Made by a program: the position numbers and the translations under genes. Source: Spirirestis rafaelensis WJT71-NPBG6 (GTDB lineage Bacteria > Cyanobacteriota > Cyanobacteriia > Cyanobacteriales > Nostocaceae). From it: DNA of 41,765 nt. This document shows, piece by piece, positions 16,033 through 25,186 of the stretch. Location of the stretch: assembly GCA_019359015.1 (NCBI GenBank), contig JAHHID010000070.1, forward strand, positions 1 through 41,765, read 5' to 3'. The first letter of the stretch is position 1. The number at the start of each line of letters is the position of its first letter. The notes beneath the pieces are model-generated. The model was not told the origin of the DNA and did no database searches. It saw nothing but the letters and a program-made list of their open reading frames with translations.

Positions 16033-16120
16033 GGGAGAGGGGGGGAGTGGGGGAGATGAGGGAGATGAGGAGGTGGGGGGGAGTACCAATTACCAATGCC
16101 CAATGCCCCATGCCCAATGA
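16033..16120. repeat. Purine-run and GGGCATT simple repeats between ruvA and bioF
   Basis: The gap consists of a GGGAGATGAGGGAGATGAGG-like run and, next to ruvA, copies of the CAATGCCC heptamer-type repeat. The same GGGCAAT/GGGCATT repeats appear at 18370-18402 and 24621-24657. It carries no clear ribosome binding site for bioF. Confidence 0.5.
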
Positions 16121-16759
16121 CTAATATTCAACTTGTTCGCTGCTAAGAAGTGCGATCGCTTGTTTTATCCAATCTTCTACATAAGCATCTTTGGGTAGTC
16201 CAATATCTTCACTCACTACATGTAAAGCGTGACTGACTTCATGTGCGGTATATCCCAAAGCAAAGAGGGTCATTTGCACTTCTTCGAGAATATTTGGTGC
16301 GGGACCACCTGTAGCCACGAAGAAGCCTGCTGATTTGCGCCACTCGATTAACTTGCTTTTAAGTTCTAAACAGATGCGTTCAGCGGTCTTTTTGCCCACT
16401 CCCGGCGCTTGAATTAAGATTTGTGTATTAGCGGCAATGATCGCTTGGACTAACTCTGGTAATTCCAGAGTGTCCAATAAGGCGATCGCTAAAGATGCAC
16501 CAATCCCACTTACAGTTAAAAAGTGGCGAAACAAATCTCTTTCGGATGGCGAAGCAAAGCCATATAGGAAAGGCACTTCTTCACGAATTTGGTAATGGGT
16601 AAAAATTTGGACTTCCCCTCCCGTTCCTGGTAACTGTTGTCCCAGTCGTTGGGGAACTTGTAAATCGTACCCAATGCCATTTACTTCTAAAGTCAGTATG
16701 ACGCGATTCGCGCCACATTTTTGCACACCAGCAACCAGACCTTTAAGATAGCTAATCAT
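16121..16759 (-). CDS. ruvA: Holliday junction DNA helicase subunit RuvA
   Basis: RuvA binds four-way junctions as a tetramer and loads the RuvB motor during recombinational repair. The protein is 212 residues starting [12 protein letters not shown], the normal RuvA start. Domain I (OB fold, GIGYDLQVP and [13 protein letters not shown]) is at 1-65. Domain II has two helix-hairpin-helix motifs, [14 protein letters not shown] and [17 protein letters not shown], that grip the DNA backbone. Domain III at the C-terminus ([19 protein letters not shown]) contacts RuvB. The ATG overlaps the upstream spp stop as ATGA, so the two are translationally coupled. Upstream extension to 16807 would run inside spp and is rejected. 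Confidence 0.93.
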   Translation of the reverse strand: MISYLKGLVAGVQKCGANRVILTLEVNGIGYDLQVPQRLGQQLPGTGGEVQIFTHYQIREEVPFLYGFASPSERDLFRHFLTVSGIGASLAIALLDTLELPELVQAIIAANTQILIQAPGVGKKTAERICLELKSKLIEWRKSAGFFVATGGPAPNILEEVQMTLFALGYTAHEVSHALHVVSEDIGLPKDAYVEDWIKQAIALLSSEQVEY

Positions 16760-17505
16760 TCGATAAAACCAAAGTGTTTTAAGCCTTCGAGAATTCCACC
16801 TGCACAAAAGTTTTGTGCGAGGTAACGATAGTCAGCGGGATTTTCATTGTGCCATTCGAGTAATTCTGGACGGGCATTTCCGACGAGAATTCCTCTTTCG
16901 TTCCCCACGGCAAATAAAGCAATATCATTGCCAGAATCACCACAGACAACCGTTTTCTCTGCTACAATTCCCCACTTTTGGCGGAGAAATTGCATAGCCT
17001 GACCCTTATCGCTGTGGCGGGGTACGATGTCAAGGTCAACACCGCTGCTATAGATTAACTTTATATTTAAACCACATTTTGACAAGTTTGTGTCAAGTAA
17101 TGGTAAAATTTTATGTGCTGATTCTTCTTTTAGGAAAAAACTTATCTTAAAAGGGCGCTGTTCTGAATCTGGCTGGGGGACTAATTCAGGATATTTTGCA
17201 GTTTCAGCTAATACGAGGTCACAATTCCAGCCGTCGGAAAGTCGCGCTGACCAAGTAGAATCTGGAGTATCGCTTTCATCCAAATAAATTTCTGTTCCGA
17301 CAGAAACGACCAAAGCATCTGGTTCTATCAGGTTTTTTTCAATTTGCAGTTCTCGGTAAAGTACACGCGATCGCCCTGTGGCATAAACAATCTTAGTACC
17401 ATACTTTTGCCGATGTTCGCTAAGTGTTTGCTGAAGTTCTGTTAAGGCTTCGTCATTACCCACGAAGGTATTGTCTAAGTCTGTTACAAAAAGAAATTTA
17501 TCCAC
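16756..17505 (-). CDS. spp: Sucrose-phosphate phosphatase family HAD enzyme
   Basis: The protein is 249 residues. It has HAD motif [14 protein letters not shown] (Asp9, Asp11), motif II VYATGRS, the family element KISFFLKE in the cap, motif III lysine in RHSDKGQAM and motif [13 protein letters not shown]. This set and length match cyanobacterial SPP (about 244-250 aa), which removes phosphate from sucrose-6-phosphate made by sucrose-phosphate synthase. Sucrose is an osmolyte and a carbon currency between cells in filamentous cyanobacteria. No sucrose-phosphate synthase is adjacent, so mannosyl-3-phosphoglycerate phosphatase activity cannot be excluded. First gene of the spp-ruvA-bioF set, with a 4-bp overlap with ruvA. 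Confidence 0.82.
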   Translation of the reverse strand: MDKFLFVTDLDNTFVGNDEALTELQQTLSEHRQKYGTKIVYATGRSRVLYRELQIEKNLIEPDALVVSVGTEIYLDESDTPDSTWSARLSDGWNCDLVLAETAKYPELVPQPDSEQRPFKISFFLKEESAHKILPLLDTNLSKCGLNIKLIYSSGVDLDIVPRHSDKGQAMQFLRQKWGIVAEKTVVCGDSGNDIALFAVGNERGILVGNARPELLEWHNENPADYRYLAQNFCAGGILEGLKHFGFIE

Positions 17506-17590
17506 AGCTACCTCTTATTGTGTTGCCAGGTTTACCATCAAAAAGTTTATGTCAGATAGTGCCCATCGCAGTAGCTAGATTTTTCCTTTA

Positions 17591-17762
17591 AGTGTCCAAT
17601 TAATTAAAATTCACTTTAAGTAGTACTAAATTACTATTAAAGTAGTTATAAAGCAATTAATTCAAAAATTTTAAAGTTAGTACTAATCTACTACTAAATG
17701 TCATCAGAAACTAATTAATTGAAAGTTGTTTAAAATAGTACTAATTTACTAATAAACTAACC
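17591..17762. repeat. Three imperfect AT-rich direct repeats (AGTACTAA..TACTA)
   Basis: Upstream of spp lie three loosely repeated blocks of about 55 bp. Each has AATTAATT or a relative followed by a core close to AGTACTAAATTACTATTAAA (cores near 17621, 17672 and 17735). The 17506-17874 gap is otherwise noncoding. Repeated cores of this kind could be protein-binding sites for spp expression, but they could also be simple drift. Confidence 0.45.
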
Positions 17763-17768
17763 TAATAT

Positions 17769-17797
17769 AAAAAATAGGGTAAGCAATGCTCACCCTA
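17769..17797 (-). terminator. Rho-independent terminator of the small exported protein gene
   Basis: On the minus strand a TAGGGTGAGC-ATT-GCTTACCCTA hairpin (one mismatch) is followed by TTTTTTATA. It lies 78 bp after the stop codon at 17875. Confidence 0.75.
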
Positions 17798-17874
17798 GGT
17801 TTAAAAATTCAGCAACATTTAAAATTAGACAAACTTAATTACTGAGAAGTTTCGCGTTTTACTTTTTCAATGTT

Positions 17875-18264
17875 TTAATCGTAATCTCCACGTTGCGCTT
17901 TGTTGCGGGCAAGTTCTTGCTCAATTTCGCTACGTTCGTAGTCTTGTGCACCAAAAGAGCGTTTTTGCGGTTCGTTAGTTAATTCTGAGCCAAAGCGGTT
18001 CAGCATCTCCACGGGATTTTTTTGTCGGCTTCCAGTTCCCAAATCCTTAGGGATGACTTCTGCTGCTCGCTTACCGCTTTCGATATAATCATCACCGTGT
18101 GTGGCTTGTCCGGTAGGATTAATGTCTTTAGTGCCAAAATCGCCGGAGTAATAACCTACGGCTTGAGCTGAAGCGGGTAAGCTAGTTAAAAACATTAAAC
18201 CTGCCAAGAAAGCGATCGCAATACTGCGACGCAATTGATTAAATATTCTATTGAATGCCAACAT
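17875..18264 (-). CDS. Small exported cyanobacterial protein
   Basis: The protein is 129 residues from the ATG at 18264. A longer frame from 18294 adds ten residues that would spoil the signal peptide. The N-terminus is a classic Sec signal: basic NRIFNQLRRS, hydrophobic IAIAFLAGLMFLTSLP and a cleavage site after ASAQA. The mature part is hydrophilic and charged, with YYSGDFGTKDINPTGQAT and an acidic/basic helical C-terminus (YERSEIEQELARNKAQ). Similar proteins are found across cyanobacteria without a known job. The location is probably the periplasm or the thylakoid lumen. Transcribed alone, with its own terminator. Confidence 0.75.
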   Translation of the reverse strand: MLAFNRIFNQLRRSIAIAFLAGLMFLTSLPASAQAVGYYSGDFGTKDINPTGQATHGDDYIESGKRAAEVIPKDLGTGSRQKNPVEMLNRFGSELTNEPQKRSFGAQDYERSEIEQELARNKAQRGDYD

Positions 18265-18402
18265 TCGGGAATTTCCCTCCAATTTCTCTGCCAAATGCTT
18301 GAATGTTACGAAATTCTCATAATATTAGCGTCTTCCTCTGGGAAGGTTACATATATATATCAAAAGAAGGGGGCAATGGGCAATGGGCAATGGGAATTGG
18401 GC

Positions 18403-18526
18403 ATTCTCTCGTTCCTTGACTTTGGTAAGGAATGCATTCTTGGAGGGCTGCTGCCTCCTTTGTGGTTAACTAGAGGCAGAGCCTCTAAAAGTTGATTCCC
18501 AGGCTGGAGCCTGGGAACGAGAGAAT
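18403..18526. repeat. Inverted-repeat element with ATTCTCTCGTTCC ends
   Basis: The element is bounded by ATTCTCTCGTTCC (18403-18415) and its exact complement GGAACGAGAGAAT (18514-18526). It contains inner hairpins such as CCCAGGCT-GG-AGCCTGGG and AGAGGC-AG-AGCCTCT. It looks like a known style of cyanobacterial foldback repeat and lies directly behind the aldolase stop, so it may also end that transcript. Just left of it (18370-18402) are GGGCAAT simple repeats. Confidence 0.6.
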
Positions 18527-18539
18527 CCTCAGTCAGCTT

Positions 18540-19622
18540 TTAGGCGATCGTCACATCTTTTGATAAATAAACATCTTGAATGGTGTGAAACAGCTTTACA
18601 CCTTCGTCAAAGGGACGCTGGAATGTCTTGCGTCCAGAAATTAAGCCTGTACCACCAGCACGCTTGTTAATTACAGCAGTGCGAATCGCTTCGGCAAAGT
18701 CGCTTTTACCAGACGCACCACCAGAATTAATCAAACCCGCACGTCCGCAGTAGCAATTTAGCACCTGGTAACGAGTCAAATCGATGGGGTGGTCGGTTGT
18801 CAAGTCTGTGTAAACTCTTTCATTCGTTTTCCCGTAACTTTTACCTGTCGCTTTGGCAACAGCTCCGTAACCATTGTTAATTTCGGGTAACTTTTGTTTG
18901 ATGATGTCAGCTTCAATGGTGACACCTAAATGATTCGCTTGTCCGGTGAGGTCGCCGGCGAGGTGATAATCTTTATCTTGTTTAAAAGCGTTATTACGCA
19001 GATAACACCAAAGAATTGTTACCATCCCTAATTCATGAGCGCGTTTAAAAGCGTGGCTAACTTCTTGAATTTGCCTGGTGGATTGTTCGGAACCAAAATA
19101 AATTGTTGCACCCACCGCAGCTGCACCCAAATTCCAAGCTTGTTCCACATCACCAAACATGACTTGATCGAATTGATTCGGGAAAGTTAGCAATTCGTTG
19201 TGGTTGAGTTTGACGATAAAAGGGATTTTGTGAGCGTATTTGCGAGAAACGCTACCCAATACTCCTAAAGTGGTAGCGACAGCATTACATTCAGCAGCGA
19301 TCGCTAACTTGACAATATTTTCGGGATCGAAGTATATCGGATTAGGTGAAAAAGATGCGCCGGCAGAGTGTTCTATACCTTGGTCTACTGGCAAAATCGA
19401 CAGATAACCGGTATTCGCCAAACGACCTGTAGAATACAAAAGCTGGAGATTACGCAAAACTTGCGGATTGCGATCGCTGTTTATCCAAACTCGATCTACA
19501 AAGTCGGGTCCGGGTAAATGGAGTAAATCTGAGGAAACCTTTGCTTTAAATGTAAGCAGGTCTTCTGCTTCTTTACCTAGCAACGATTCGATAGAATTAG
19601 GCGCAGATAGTGTTGAAGTCAT
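18540..19622 (-). CDS. fbaB: Class I fructose-bisphosphate aldolase (FbaB/DhnA type)
   Basis: The 360-residue protein is of the archaeal-type class I aldolase group (E. coli FbaB is about 350 aa), which cleaves fructose-1,6-bisphosphate by a Schiff base without metal. Visible features are [38 protein letters not shown], the strand with the probable Schiff-base lysine [10 protein letters not shown] (Lys242), and the phosphate-binding [13 protein letters not shown] and [17 protein letters not shown]. In cyanobacteria it acts in glycolysis and the Calvin cycle alongside the class II enzyme. The start at 19622 is ATG with upstream AGGAAAAGGCT (minus strand) as ribosome site. It is probably transcribed alone. 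Confidence 0.9.
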   Translation of the reverse strand: MTSTLSAPNSIESLLGKEAEDLLTFKAKVSSDLLHLPGPDFVDRVWINSDRNPQVLRNLQLLYSTGRLANTGYLSILPVDQGIEHSAGASFSPNPIYFDPENIVKLAIAAECNAVATTLGVLGSVSRKYAHKIPFIVKLNHNELLTFPNQFDQVMFGDVEQAWNLGAAAVGATIYFGSEQSTRQIQEVSHAFKRAHELGMVTILWCYLRNNAFKQDKDYHLAGDLTGQANHLGVTIEADIIKQKLPEINNGYGAVAKATGKSYGKTNERVYTDLTTDHPIDLTRYQVLNCYCGRAGLINSGGASGKSDFAEAIRTAVINKRAGGTGLISGRKTFQRPFDEGVKLFHTIQDVYLSKDVTIA

Positions 19623-19732
19623 AGCCTTTTCCTGAAAACTTCTGTTTTTATGGTGGCTATGTTCAGACTAACGTATGTCTGTCTGAAGACATATGATTAT
19701 CTTTTCTTTGAGAATGTGAGAATTTGGGAATC

Positions 19733-19863
19733 ATATCGTGTCCGGTTAAAGACTTATCATGGTTGTCCGCACTCTTGCACTCTTGCACTCTTGCAGGGGG
19801 AAAGAGGGTTTCCCGGTTTTTGCTATTATGTGGGAATTATAACTAATTAGCCGGACATGATAT
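19733..19863. mobile_element. Putative 131-bp MITE with ATATCRTGTCCGG ends
   Basis: Left end ATATCGTGTCCGGTTAA (19733) is matched by TTAGCCGGACATGATAT at the right (19847-19863), 15 of 17 positions. The core holds a CTCTTGCA triplication (about 19772-19796) and no gene. The 19623-20016 gap is otherwise only the aldolase upstream region and spacer. Confidence 0.5.
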
Positions 19864-20016
19864 CACTAGTTATTTAAATATGCACCGCTTCTAAAAACCT
19901 GTACAAATCTGCTCACAAGTAGACAAAGATGTACAAGGGGAAGTTAGCGGTTTATCTTCCAAGAAATCATCTTTAGCGCTTGCGCTTGCTTTTTTCTTAC
20001 CCTTTCCCCTTCATTT

Positions 20017-21699
20017 TCATTTGACGATTCCTAAAATTTGTGCTGTTTCTACTTCAGCAATTTTTGGTGTCAATAATCCATTCGCGTAAATTCCAGGGTT
20101 CGTTTGAGCTATTTGCGTGTAAGTTTGGCGAACTTGAGTGTTAACTGCAACTGTTTTTACATCGTACATTTGCATTGTAAATTTAGGATATAAACCAATG
20201 CCAATAATCAAGACGATGAAACTAGCTGCAATTAATATTTCTCGCGGACTTGCATCTCTGTAAATAGCTTGGGTGGGAATAACGCAATCAGTACCAAAAC
20301 AAACTGCTTCGTCTTCCTGATTTTCTACCCCAGGATCACCAATGTTGCATTTGAGTTCTGCACCAGTTCCGTAAAATACCTGTTTCAACATCGATAGCAG
20401 GTAAATCGGGGTAAGAATTACTCCAATTGCGGCAAGGAATACTGTCACTGTGCAAAATGTCGAACTGTAGATATCGCTGGTTGTCACCCCGACGAATACC
20501 AAGATTTCGCTAGCAAAACCGCTCATTCCAGGGAGTGCTAAGGATGCCATTGCAGCGATTGTAAACAGTGCGAATACCTTGGGCATTACCTGACCAATTC
20601 CACCCATGTCAGTCATTGCCATTGTTTTGGTGCGGTCATAGGTTACACCAGCTAAGAAGAATAATACTGATGCAATCAAACCGTGGGAAATCATTTGCAA
20701 CATTGCACCGTTAATACCAATATCGGTAAAGGATGCAATACCCAACAGCACAAAGCCCATGTGGGAGACTGAAGAGTAAGCAAGACGACGTTTCATGTTT
20801 GTTTGGGCAAACGAGTTTAACGCACCGTAGATAATGTTAACTACACCTAAAATTGCCAGAATCGGTGCAAAGTAAATATGTGCGTGGGGGAGAAGTTCTA
20901 AATTTAGGCGAATTAATCCGTATCCACCCATTTTTAAAAGTACACCTGCTAGTATCATCGATACGGGTGAGGATGCTTCACCGTGAGCATCTGGTAGCCA
21001 AGTATGCAACGGGAAAATAGCTAGTTTGACACCGAATGCAATCAACAATCCCGCATATAATAACAGTTCTAAGGCAAGGGGATAATCTTTGAGGGCAAGT
21101 TGCGCGATATCAAAGGTTACATTGCTACCCTCGGAAAGTGCCATACCCAAGGCAGCTACGAGGATAAAAATAGAAGCTGCTGCGGTGTAAATAATGAATT
21201 TTGTGGCTGCGTAACGACGCTTTTCACCACCCCAAATATTAATTAGTAGGTAAACGGGAACTAGTTCGACTTCCCACATAATGAAAAACAGCAGCAAGTC
21301 TTGAGTGACAAAAACTCCTATCTGCGCGGAATATAACATTAACATCAGCGCGTAGAAGAGTTTTGGTCTGCGGTCAACTTGCCAAGCTGAAAAAATCGAA
21401 AGCGTTGTCACAAATCCAGCTAAAAGAACTAGAGGTGCTGACAACCCATCGACAGAAACAGCCCAGTTTAGACTTAACTGAGGCACCCAAGTATAACTTT
21501 CTGCGAGTTGAAAAGTCGCGCTGCTTGCGTCGTAATTGTTCCAAAAGGCGTAGCATATCAAGATAAGATCTGCGATCGCAACACCTAATGCATACCATCG
21601 TACCCACTTACCCTCTTTGTCAGGTAATAGTGGAATTAGTAAGGAAGCTACGGCAGGCAGCAGGATTATCGCAGTTAGCCAGGGGAATTGTTCTGCCAT
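20017..21699 (-). CDS. ndhD: NAD(P)H-quinone oxidoreductase subunit 4
   Basis: The 560-residue membrane protein is of the NuoM/NdhD (antiporter-like) family with about 14 hydrophobic helices. Key features are [15 protein letters not shown] (Glu in TM5), the loop [31 protein letters not shown] with the broken-helix lysine, and [15 protein letters not shown]. As part of cyanobacterial NDH-1 it carries protons across the thylakoid or plasma membrane in respiration and cyclic electron flow. The sequence looks more like the D1/D2 paralogues than the D3/D4 set used for CO2 uptake, but this needs a tree. It stands alone here, without ndhF. The loop near residues 450-475 is unusually Cys/acid-rich ([18 protein letters not shown]). 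Confidence 0.9.
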   Translation of the reverse strand: MAEQFPWLTAIILLPAVASLLIPLLPDKEGKWVRWYALGVAIADLILICYAFWNNYDASSATFQLAESYTWVPQLSLNWAVSVDGLSAPLVLLAGFVTTLSIFSAWQVDRRPKLFYALMLMLYSAQIGVFVTQDLLLFFIMWEVELVPVYLLINIWGGEKRRYAATKFIIYTAAASIFILVAALGMALSEGSNVTFDIAQLALKDYPLALELLLYAGLLIAFGVKLAIFPLHTWLPDAHGEASSPVSMILAGVLLKMGGYGLIRLNLELLPHAHIYFAPILAILGVVNIIYGALNSFAQTNMKRRLAYSSVSHMGFVLLGIASFTDIGINGAMLQMISHGLIASVLFFLAGVTYDRTKTMAMTDMGGIGQVMPKVFALFTIAAMASLALPGMSGFASEILVFVGVTTSDIYSSTFCTVTVFLAAIGVILTPIYLLSMLKQVFYGTGAELKCNIGDPGVENQEDEAVCFGTDCVIPTQAIYRDASPREILIAASFIVLIIGIGLYPKFTMQMYDVKTVAVNTQVRQTYTQIAQTNPGIYANGLLTPKIAEVETAQILGIVK

Positions 21700-21838
21700 T
21701 GTGGTTACTGAGCAAAAATACTTACTTATTCAATGACATTATCTTATAATGTTTTGTAAATAATTGTTCATAATTATTTCTTGGGGTTAACTATAAGTAA
21801 ATACACGCATAATTGTTTTTCTTGGCTATTTAGAGAAA

Positions 21839-21967
<129 letters not shown>

Positions 21968-22259
21968 TATATTATTTCACTCAAAGTGTGATACAAATCA
22001 TTCTCTTTTCCCCTGTTAGAAAGTCACCTGCAAGGGTGGGGTCTATTTGTATCAACCTTAAACTGAATTGTTTCTTGGTAAACGAAAATAAACTCTCTTT
22101 TTTCGCCACGATGAATACTGAATCACTATTCTAGGGGAAATTGCGCCTAAGAGTGTTCGGTTCTACGACTGTTGCCAGTACACAAATGACTATAACCTCG
22201 TAGTGGGATGTCTTTTATAGATGCTGTCAGCCGTTGAGTGAACTAAGAGGTGAAAACCT

Positions 22260-23669
22260 GTGTACAAATGGATCTTGCCAAGTCTGAGTGAAATTTTAGC
22301 CGAAAGTCAATCAAACGTGGCTGAATGTTCACCTGCTGCATCAGACCGGCAGTGGTGCGTCAGTTTAGCCGCAACTGAACAGTTGCTATTAAATACTTTA
22401 GCAACTACTTCAACTGATGCCACCCAAGGATTAGTTTTAGCTGCACCGGCACCTTTGTTCAGTGATCCAAGATTGACTCAAAGCTTGCAAACAATAACTT
22501 TTACAGCAAAACCATTTAACCCGTTGGCATTGATGCCATTTCAGATGCCTACTGCAACCACAGTAACGGCAGATGAAATTGCTCCTCATGAATCGGTATT
22601 GCCTTTATTAGCTGCCGATCCGTTGGGAAGTGAGCAGTTTTGTTTAATTTTTACAGAAAAATTTAGATTAGTATTAGTTTTAGCAGAAGATAATTGCGGT
22701 AAGAAAAGGTTTTCGTTTTCTTTTGACCCAGAAGTGGTTCAGATGGCGTGGCGATCGCTTGGTGCGAGAGTCATGCTGAACAATCCAGATTTTTACGCCG
22801 AACTGAATTCTTTAGTGCAAAAATACGAACCAGTTGCACCAGATTACCACATTTTGATGCAATTTAGTCAGTTATTGTTAACACAATTACCCCAAGAAGA
22901 AAAAGGCACAAGCCGACACGGTAAGGAAAATTGCGCTTCTTCTGCCTCTGCTCACCGTTCGTCCCGTCCTGATGTAGAATTGCTGCAAGCTTTTGCTCAC
23001 GAAGTCCGCACACCCTTGACAACGATTCGCACCATGACTCGTCTGCTGTTGAAGCAGAAAACTCTGCCAGCAAACGTTATCAAACGTTTGGAAGTTATCG
23101 ACCACGAGTGTACAGAGCAAATTGATCGTATGGAGTTGCTCTTTAAAGCCGCAGAATTAGAAACTTGTGCGCCGGCGAAATCGAGCAGCACTCAACTGAC
23201 ACCAACTTCTTTAGATCAAGTTTTACAGCAGAGCATTCCCCGCTGGCAACAAACCGCAAATCGCCGTAACTTGACTTTGGATGTTGTCTTACCGCAGCAA
23301 TTACCAACGGTGGTAAGCAATCCTTCGATGCTCGATCGCGTACTCACGGGTTTGATGGAAAATTTTACTCGCAGTTTACCAGCTGGTAGCCATATTCAAG
23401 TACACGTAATTCCTGCCGGCGATCAATTAAAGTTACAATTATCACCCCACACTCAATGCAAAGACAGTGAAAACACCTTTGGAGTCGTAACCCCGCCAAT
23501 TCGTAAGGCTTTAGGTCAATTGTTGATGTTTCAACCAGAGACAGGTGTAATTAGTTTAAATCTTTCTGCGACAAAGCATTTGTTTCAGGCGATTGGGGGC
23601 AAACTTATTGTCCGCCAGCGTCCGCAACATGGGGAAGTGTTAACAATTTTTCTGCCGCTGAAGGATTGA
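22260..23669 (+). CDS. Histidine-kinase-like protein with degenerate ATP-binding domain
   Basis: The 469-residue protein starts at GTG 22260 with AGAGGTG 7 nt upstream. The N-terminal 200 residues form a cyanobacterial sensor-like region without membrane segments. The dimerisation/phosphoacceptor helix has a good H-box, FAHEVRTPLTTIRT (His247). In the HATPase part an N-box-like asparagine remains (GLMENFTRS), and the end (GGKLIVRQRPQHGEVLTIFLPL) is typical. The G1 box DxGxG expected after the N-box cannot be found; the place is taken by LSPHTQCKDSENTFGV. It may therefore bind ATP weakly or not at all and act as a phosphotransfer or scaffold protein. No response regulator is adjacent. Confidence 0.75.
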   Translation: MYKWILPSLSEILAESQSNVAECSPAASDRQWCVSLAATEQLLLNTLATTSTDATQGLVLAAPAPLFSDPRLTQSLQTITFTAKPFNPLALMPFQMPTATTVTADEIAPHESVLPLLAADPLGSEQFCLIFTEKFRLVLVLAEDNCGKKRFSFSFDPEVVQMAWRSLGARVMLNNPDFYAELNSLVQKYEPVAPDYHILMQFSQLLLTQLPQEEKGTSRHGKENCASSASAHRSSRPDVELLQAFAHEVRTPLTTIRTMTRLLLKQKTLPANVIKRLEVIDHECTEQIDRMELLFKAAELETCAPAKSSSTQLTPTSLDQVLQQSIPRWQQTANRRNLTLDVVLPQQLPTVVSNPSMLDRVLTGLMENFTRSLPAGSHIQVHVIPAGDQLKLQLSPHTQCKDSENTFGVVTPPIRKALGQLLMFQPETGVISLNLSATKHLFQAIGGKLIVRQRPQHGEVLTIFLPLKD

Positions 23670-23685
23670 TGAGATGTGGCAATTT

Positions 23686-23806
23686 GAGGAGGGGAAAGGG
23701 GAAAGGGGCAGAGCTGTTTAAAATTAGTAAAAATGTCTAAAATTACTTCAACTTTCCCCCTCTTCATTTCCCTTTCCCCCTTTCCCTTTCCCCTTTTCCC
23801 CTCTTA
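23686..23806. repeat. AGGGGAAAGGGG / CCCCTTTCCC mirror and inverted repeat
   Basis: Between convergent stop codons, a purine run (GGAGGGGAAAGGGGAAAGGG from 23687) is complemented by a pyrimidine run (TTTCCCTTTCCCC at 23768-23805). It could fold into a long stem or triplex and serve as a two-way terminator. Confidence 0.45.
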
Positions 23807-23816
23807 AAAAAGCCCA

Positions 23817-24608
23817 TTACCCAATACAAGTAACTAACTGATTCACACGCGGTTTACCGAAGCGTTCCCAAGCGTTACCACCGCGCAGAAATAATTCCAT
23901 CCAACGAATCGATCGCGTTCCATCAGGTGTTAACCAACCAGAACTTCCCGGTGCAAAGGCTAATGTCCCTTCTGGCACTTTAAAGCTGCCGTCGGAGTAT
24001 ACTGCATCACTCACTACATCACCGACGCGGATAATTACTTTGGCTTCGGGTTTGAGGTTGATGCTATCTGCTGAAATGGTAGTTTTGATGTTACCGTAAC
24101 CATCAATCCAGGCGACGCGATCGCTTGGTGCATCAGGAACATCACTTTTGTTCAAGACTTCTCCCAAAACGCTTAAATCCCCTCTGCCAATTGCGCCGGC
24201 TGCACTGGGAAATACATCACGCGAGCGAAATTGCGAACCGCCTCTAGAAACCTTGACTATATGCAGGTGTTGTGCGTAATCTTTGATAAACGAGAGGGTG
24301 TAACCAGCATTAACACCGACGACTTTAACACCATTGGATAGGAGAGCATAAGTTAATCCCTCGCCTTCATTGTCCCGTCTGGCTTGTTTATCATCTTGGC
24401 GGGGCGCACAATTATGATAAATTAAGCGTTCTTCGGGACCTTGGTTCAGACCGAGTTGAGCAATCCAAAAGCCAGTAGCGAGGGTACTGAAAGCCGGGGC
24501 TGAAACTAAGTTGATTTGCGCTTGCGGTAATTCCGTTAATAAACGCTGTGTAACCTCAGCAAAAGCCGGATCGCCGTTTCCGTAGTCTGCAATTAAGGTG
24601 ATGAACAT
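23817..24608 (-). CDS. DUF62 family protein (SAM hydroxide adenosyltransferase-like)
   Basis: The 263-residue protein belongs to the fluorinase/chlorinase/DUF62 family, whose usual member splits S-adenosylmethionine with water into adenosine and methionine. It keeps the N-terminal LIADYGNGDPAFAEV and the C-domain IDGYGNIKTTI. The usual V(V)DPGVG segment, with the first catalytic Asp, reads YHNCAPRQDD. The usual FHGRD(I/V)F, with the catalytic His, reads FRSRDVF. So two of the three Asp-Arg-His residues seem changed. It may act on another ligand, or may be a binding protein. The start is an ATG at 24608. No partner gene is in operon with it. The product should not be called a halogenase. Confidence 0.75.
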   Translation of the reverse strand: MFITLIADYGNGDPAFAEVTQRLLTELPQAQINLVSAPAFSTLATGFWIAQLGLNQGPEERLIYHNCAPRQDDKQARRDNEGEGLTYALLSNGVKVVGVNAGYTLSFIKDYAQHLHIVKVSRGGSQFRSRDVFPSAAGAIGRGDLSVLGEVLNKSDVPDAPSDRVAWIDGYGNIKTTISADSINLKPEAKVIIRVGDVVSDAVYSDGSFKVPEGTLAFAPGSSGWLTPDGTRSIRWMELFLRGGNAWERFGKPRVNQLVTCIG

Positions 24609-24620
24609 AGTTGAGTGTTA

Positions 24621-24657
24621 AGAATTGGGCATTGGGCAATGGGCATTGGGCAATGGG
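24621..24657. repeat. GGGCATT/GGGCAAT simple repeat
   Basis: About five 7-bp-spaced GGGCAAT/GGGCATT units lie just upstream of the DUF62 start codon. The remainder of the 24609-25186 gap up to 24973 is AT-rich spacer with two HIP1 sites and no credible gene; from 25090 to 25180 there is a GC-rich repeat scrap. Confidence 0.6.
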
Positions 24658-24973
24658 GAGGGTGCTTGGATTCCCCATCGCTACTATGCGCGATCGCTAA
24701 CTGTATTGTAAAAATAGAACCTTGTCTAAATTGCGCTCTAATTCTACCAGATGCAATAAACCAGTAATTAGGGAACTTTGGCGATCGCACTATTAAATAG
24801 ATTATTCCATCTCAGTCATACTTAATAATTACCTCTCCTCACGATAAACATACTTAGTTACTTCATCGAAAAAATAAATTAAAGTCGAATTTAATGAGCA
24901 AAATACTTAAATGCTTTCTCAAACTTGAGTTTGCTTTCTCATTTGGGTAGATTCAGCTAGCAAACAGGCATAT

Positions 24974-25080
24974 TAGACTTCTTGCATAAATCAAAAAGAA
25001 GAACCCCACCCTGCCTTTAACTTACGTCAAAGTCTCACCTCCCCGCCTGCGGGGAGGGGTTGGGGTGGGGTTTTGGGGTT
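24974..25080 (+). mobile_element. MITE copy C, right end lost
   Basis: This begins TAGACTTCTTGCATAAATCA, as in copy B (14749), and has the same GAACCCCACC..., CTCCCCGC/GCGGGGAGGGG core. After GGGGTTTTGGGGTT the similarity stops, and no CAAGAGGTCTA end follows. It is a decayed copy in the same orientation as copy B. Confidence 0.6.
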
Positions 25081-25186
25081 AAGTAGTTGACGCACTCATA
25101 ATAGTGATGTCTTCTTTTCGAGACGCTGCGCGAACGACAAGTCGCTAACCTGCGCCAACGGGAAGGGCAAACGCGTCTACGCTTTA

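Noticed and set aside
16033-16089. Longer bioF start at 16089
   Set aside because: The added residues are a Pro/Ser stretch from simple repeats. The internal ATG at 16032 begins the sequence that matches BioF starts.
16760-16807. Longer ruvA start at 16807
   Set aside because: It lies wholly inside spp in another frame, and RuvA proteins begin MISYLKG, which starts at 16759.
23817-24608. Fluorinase or chlorinase
   Set aside because: Family membership alone does not support halogenation, and key catalytic residues appear changed.
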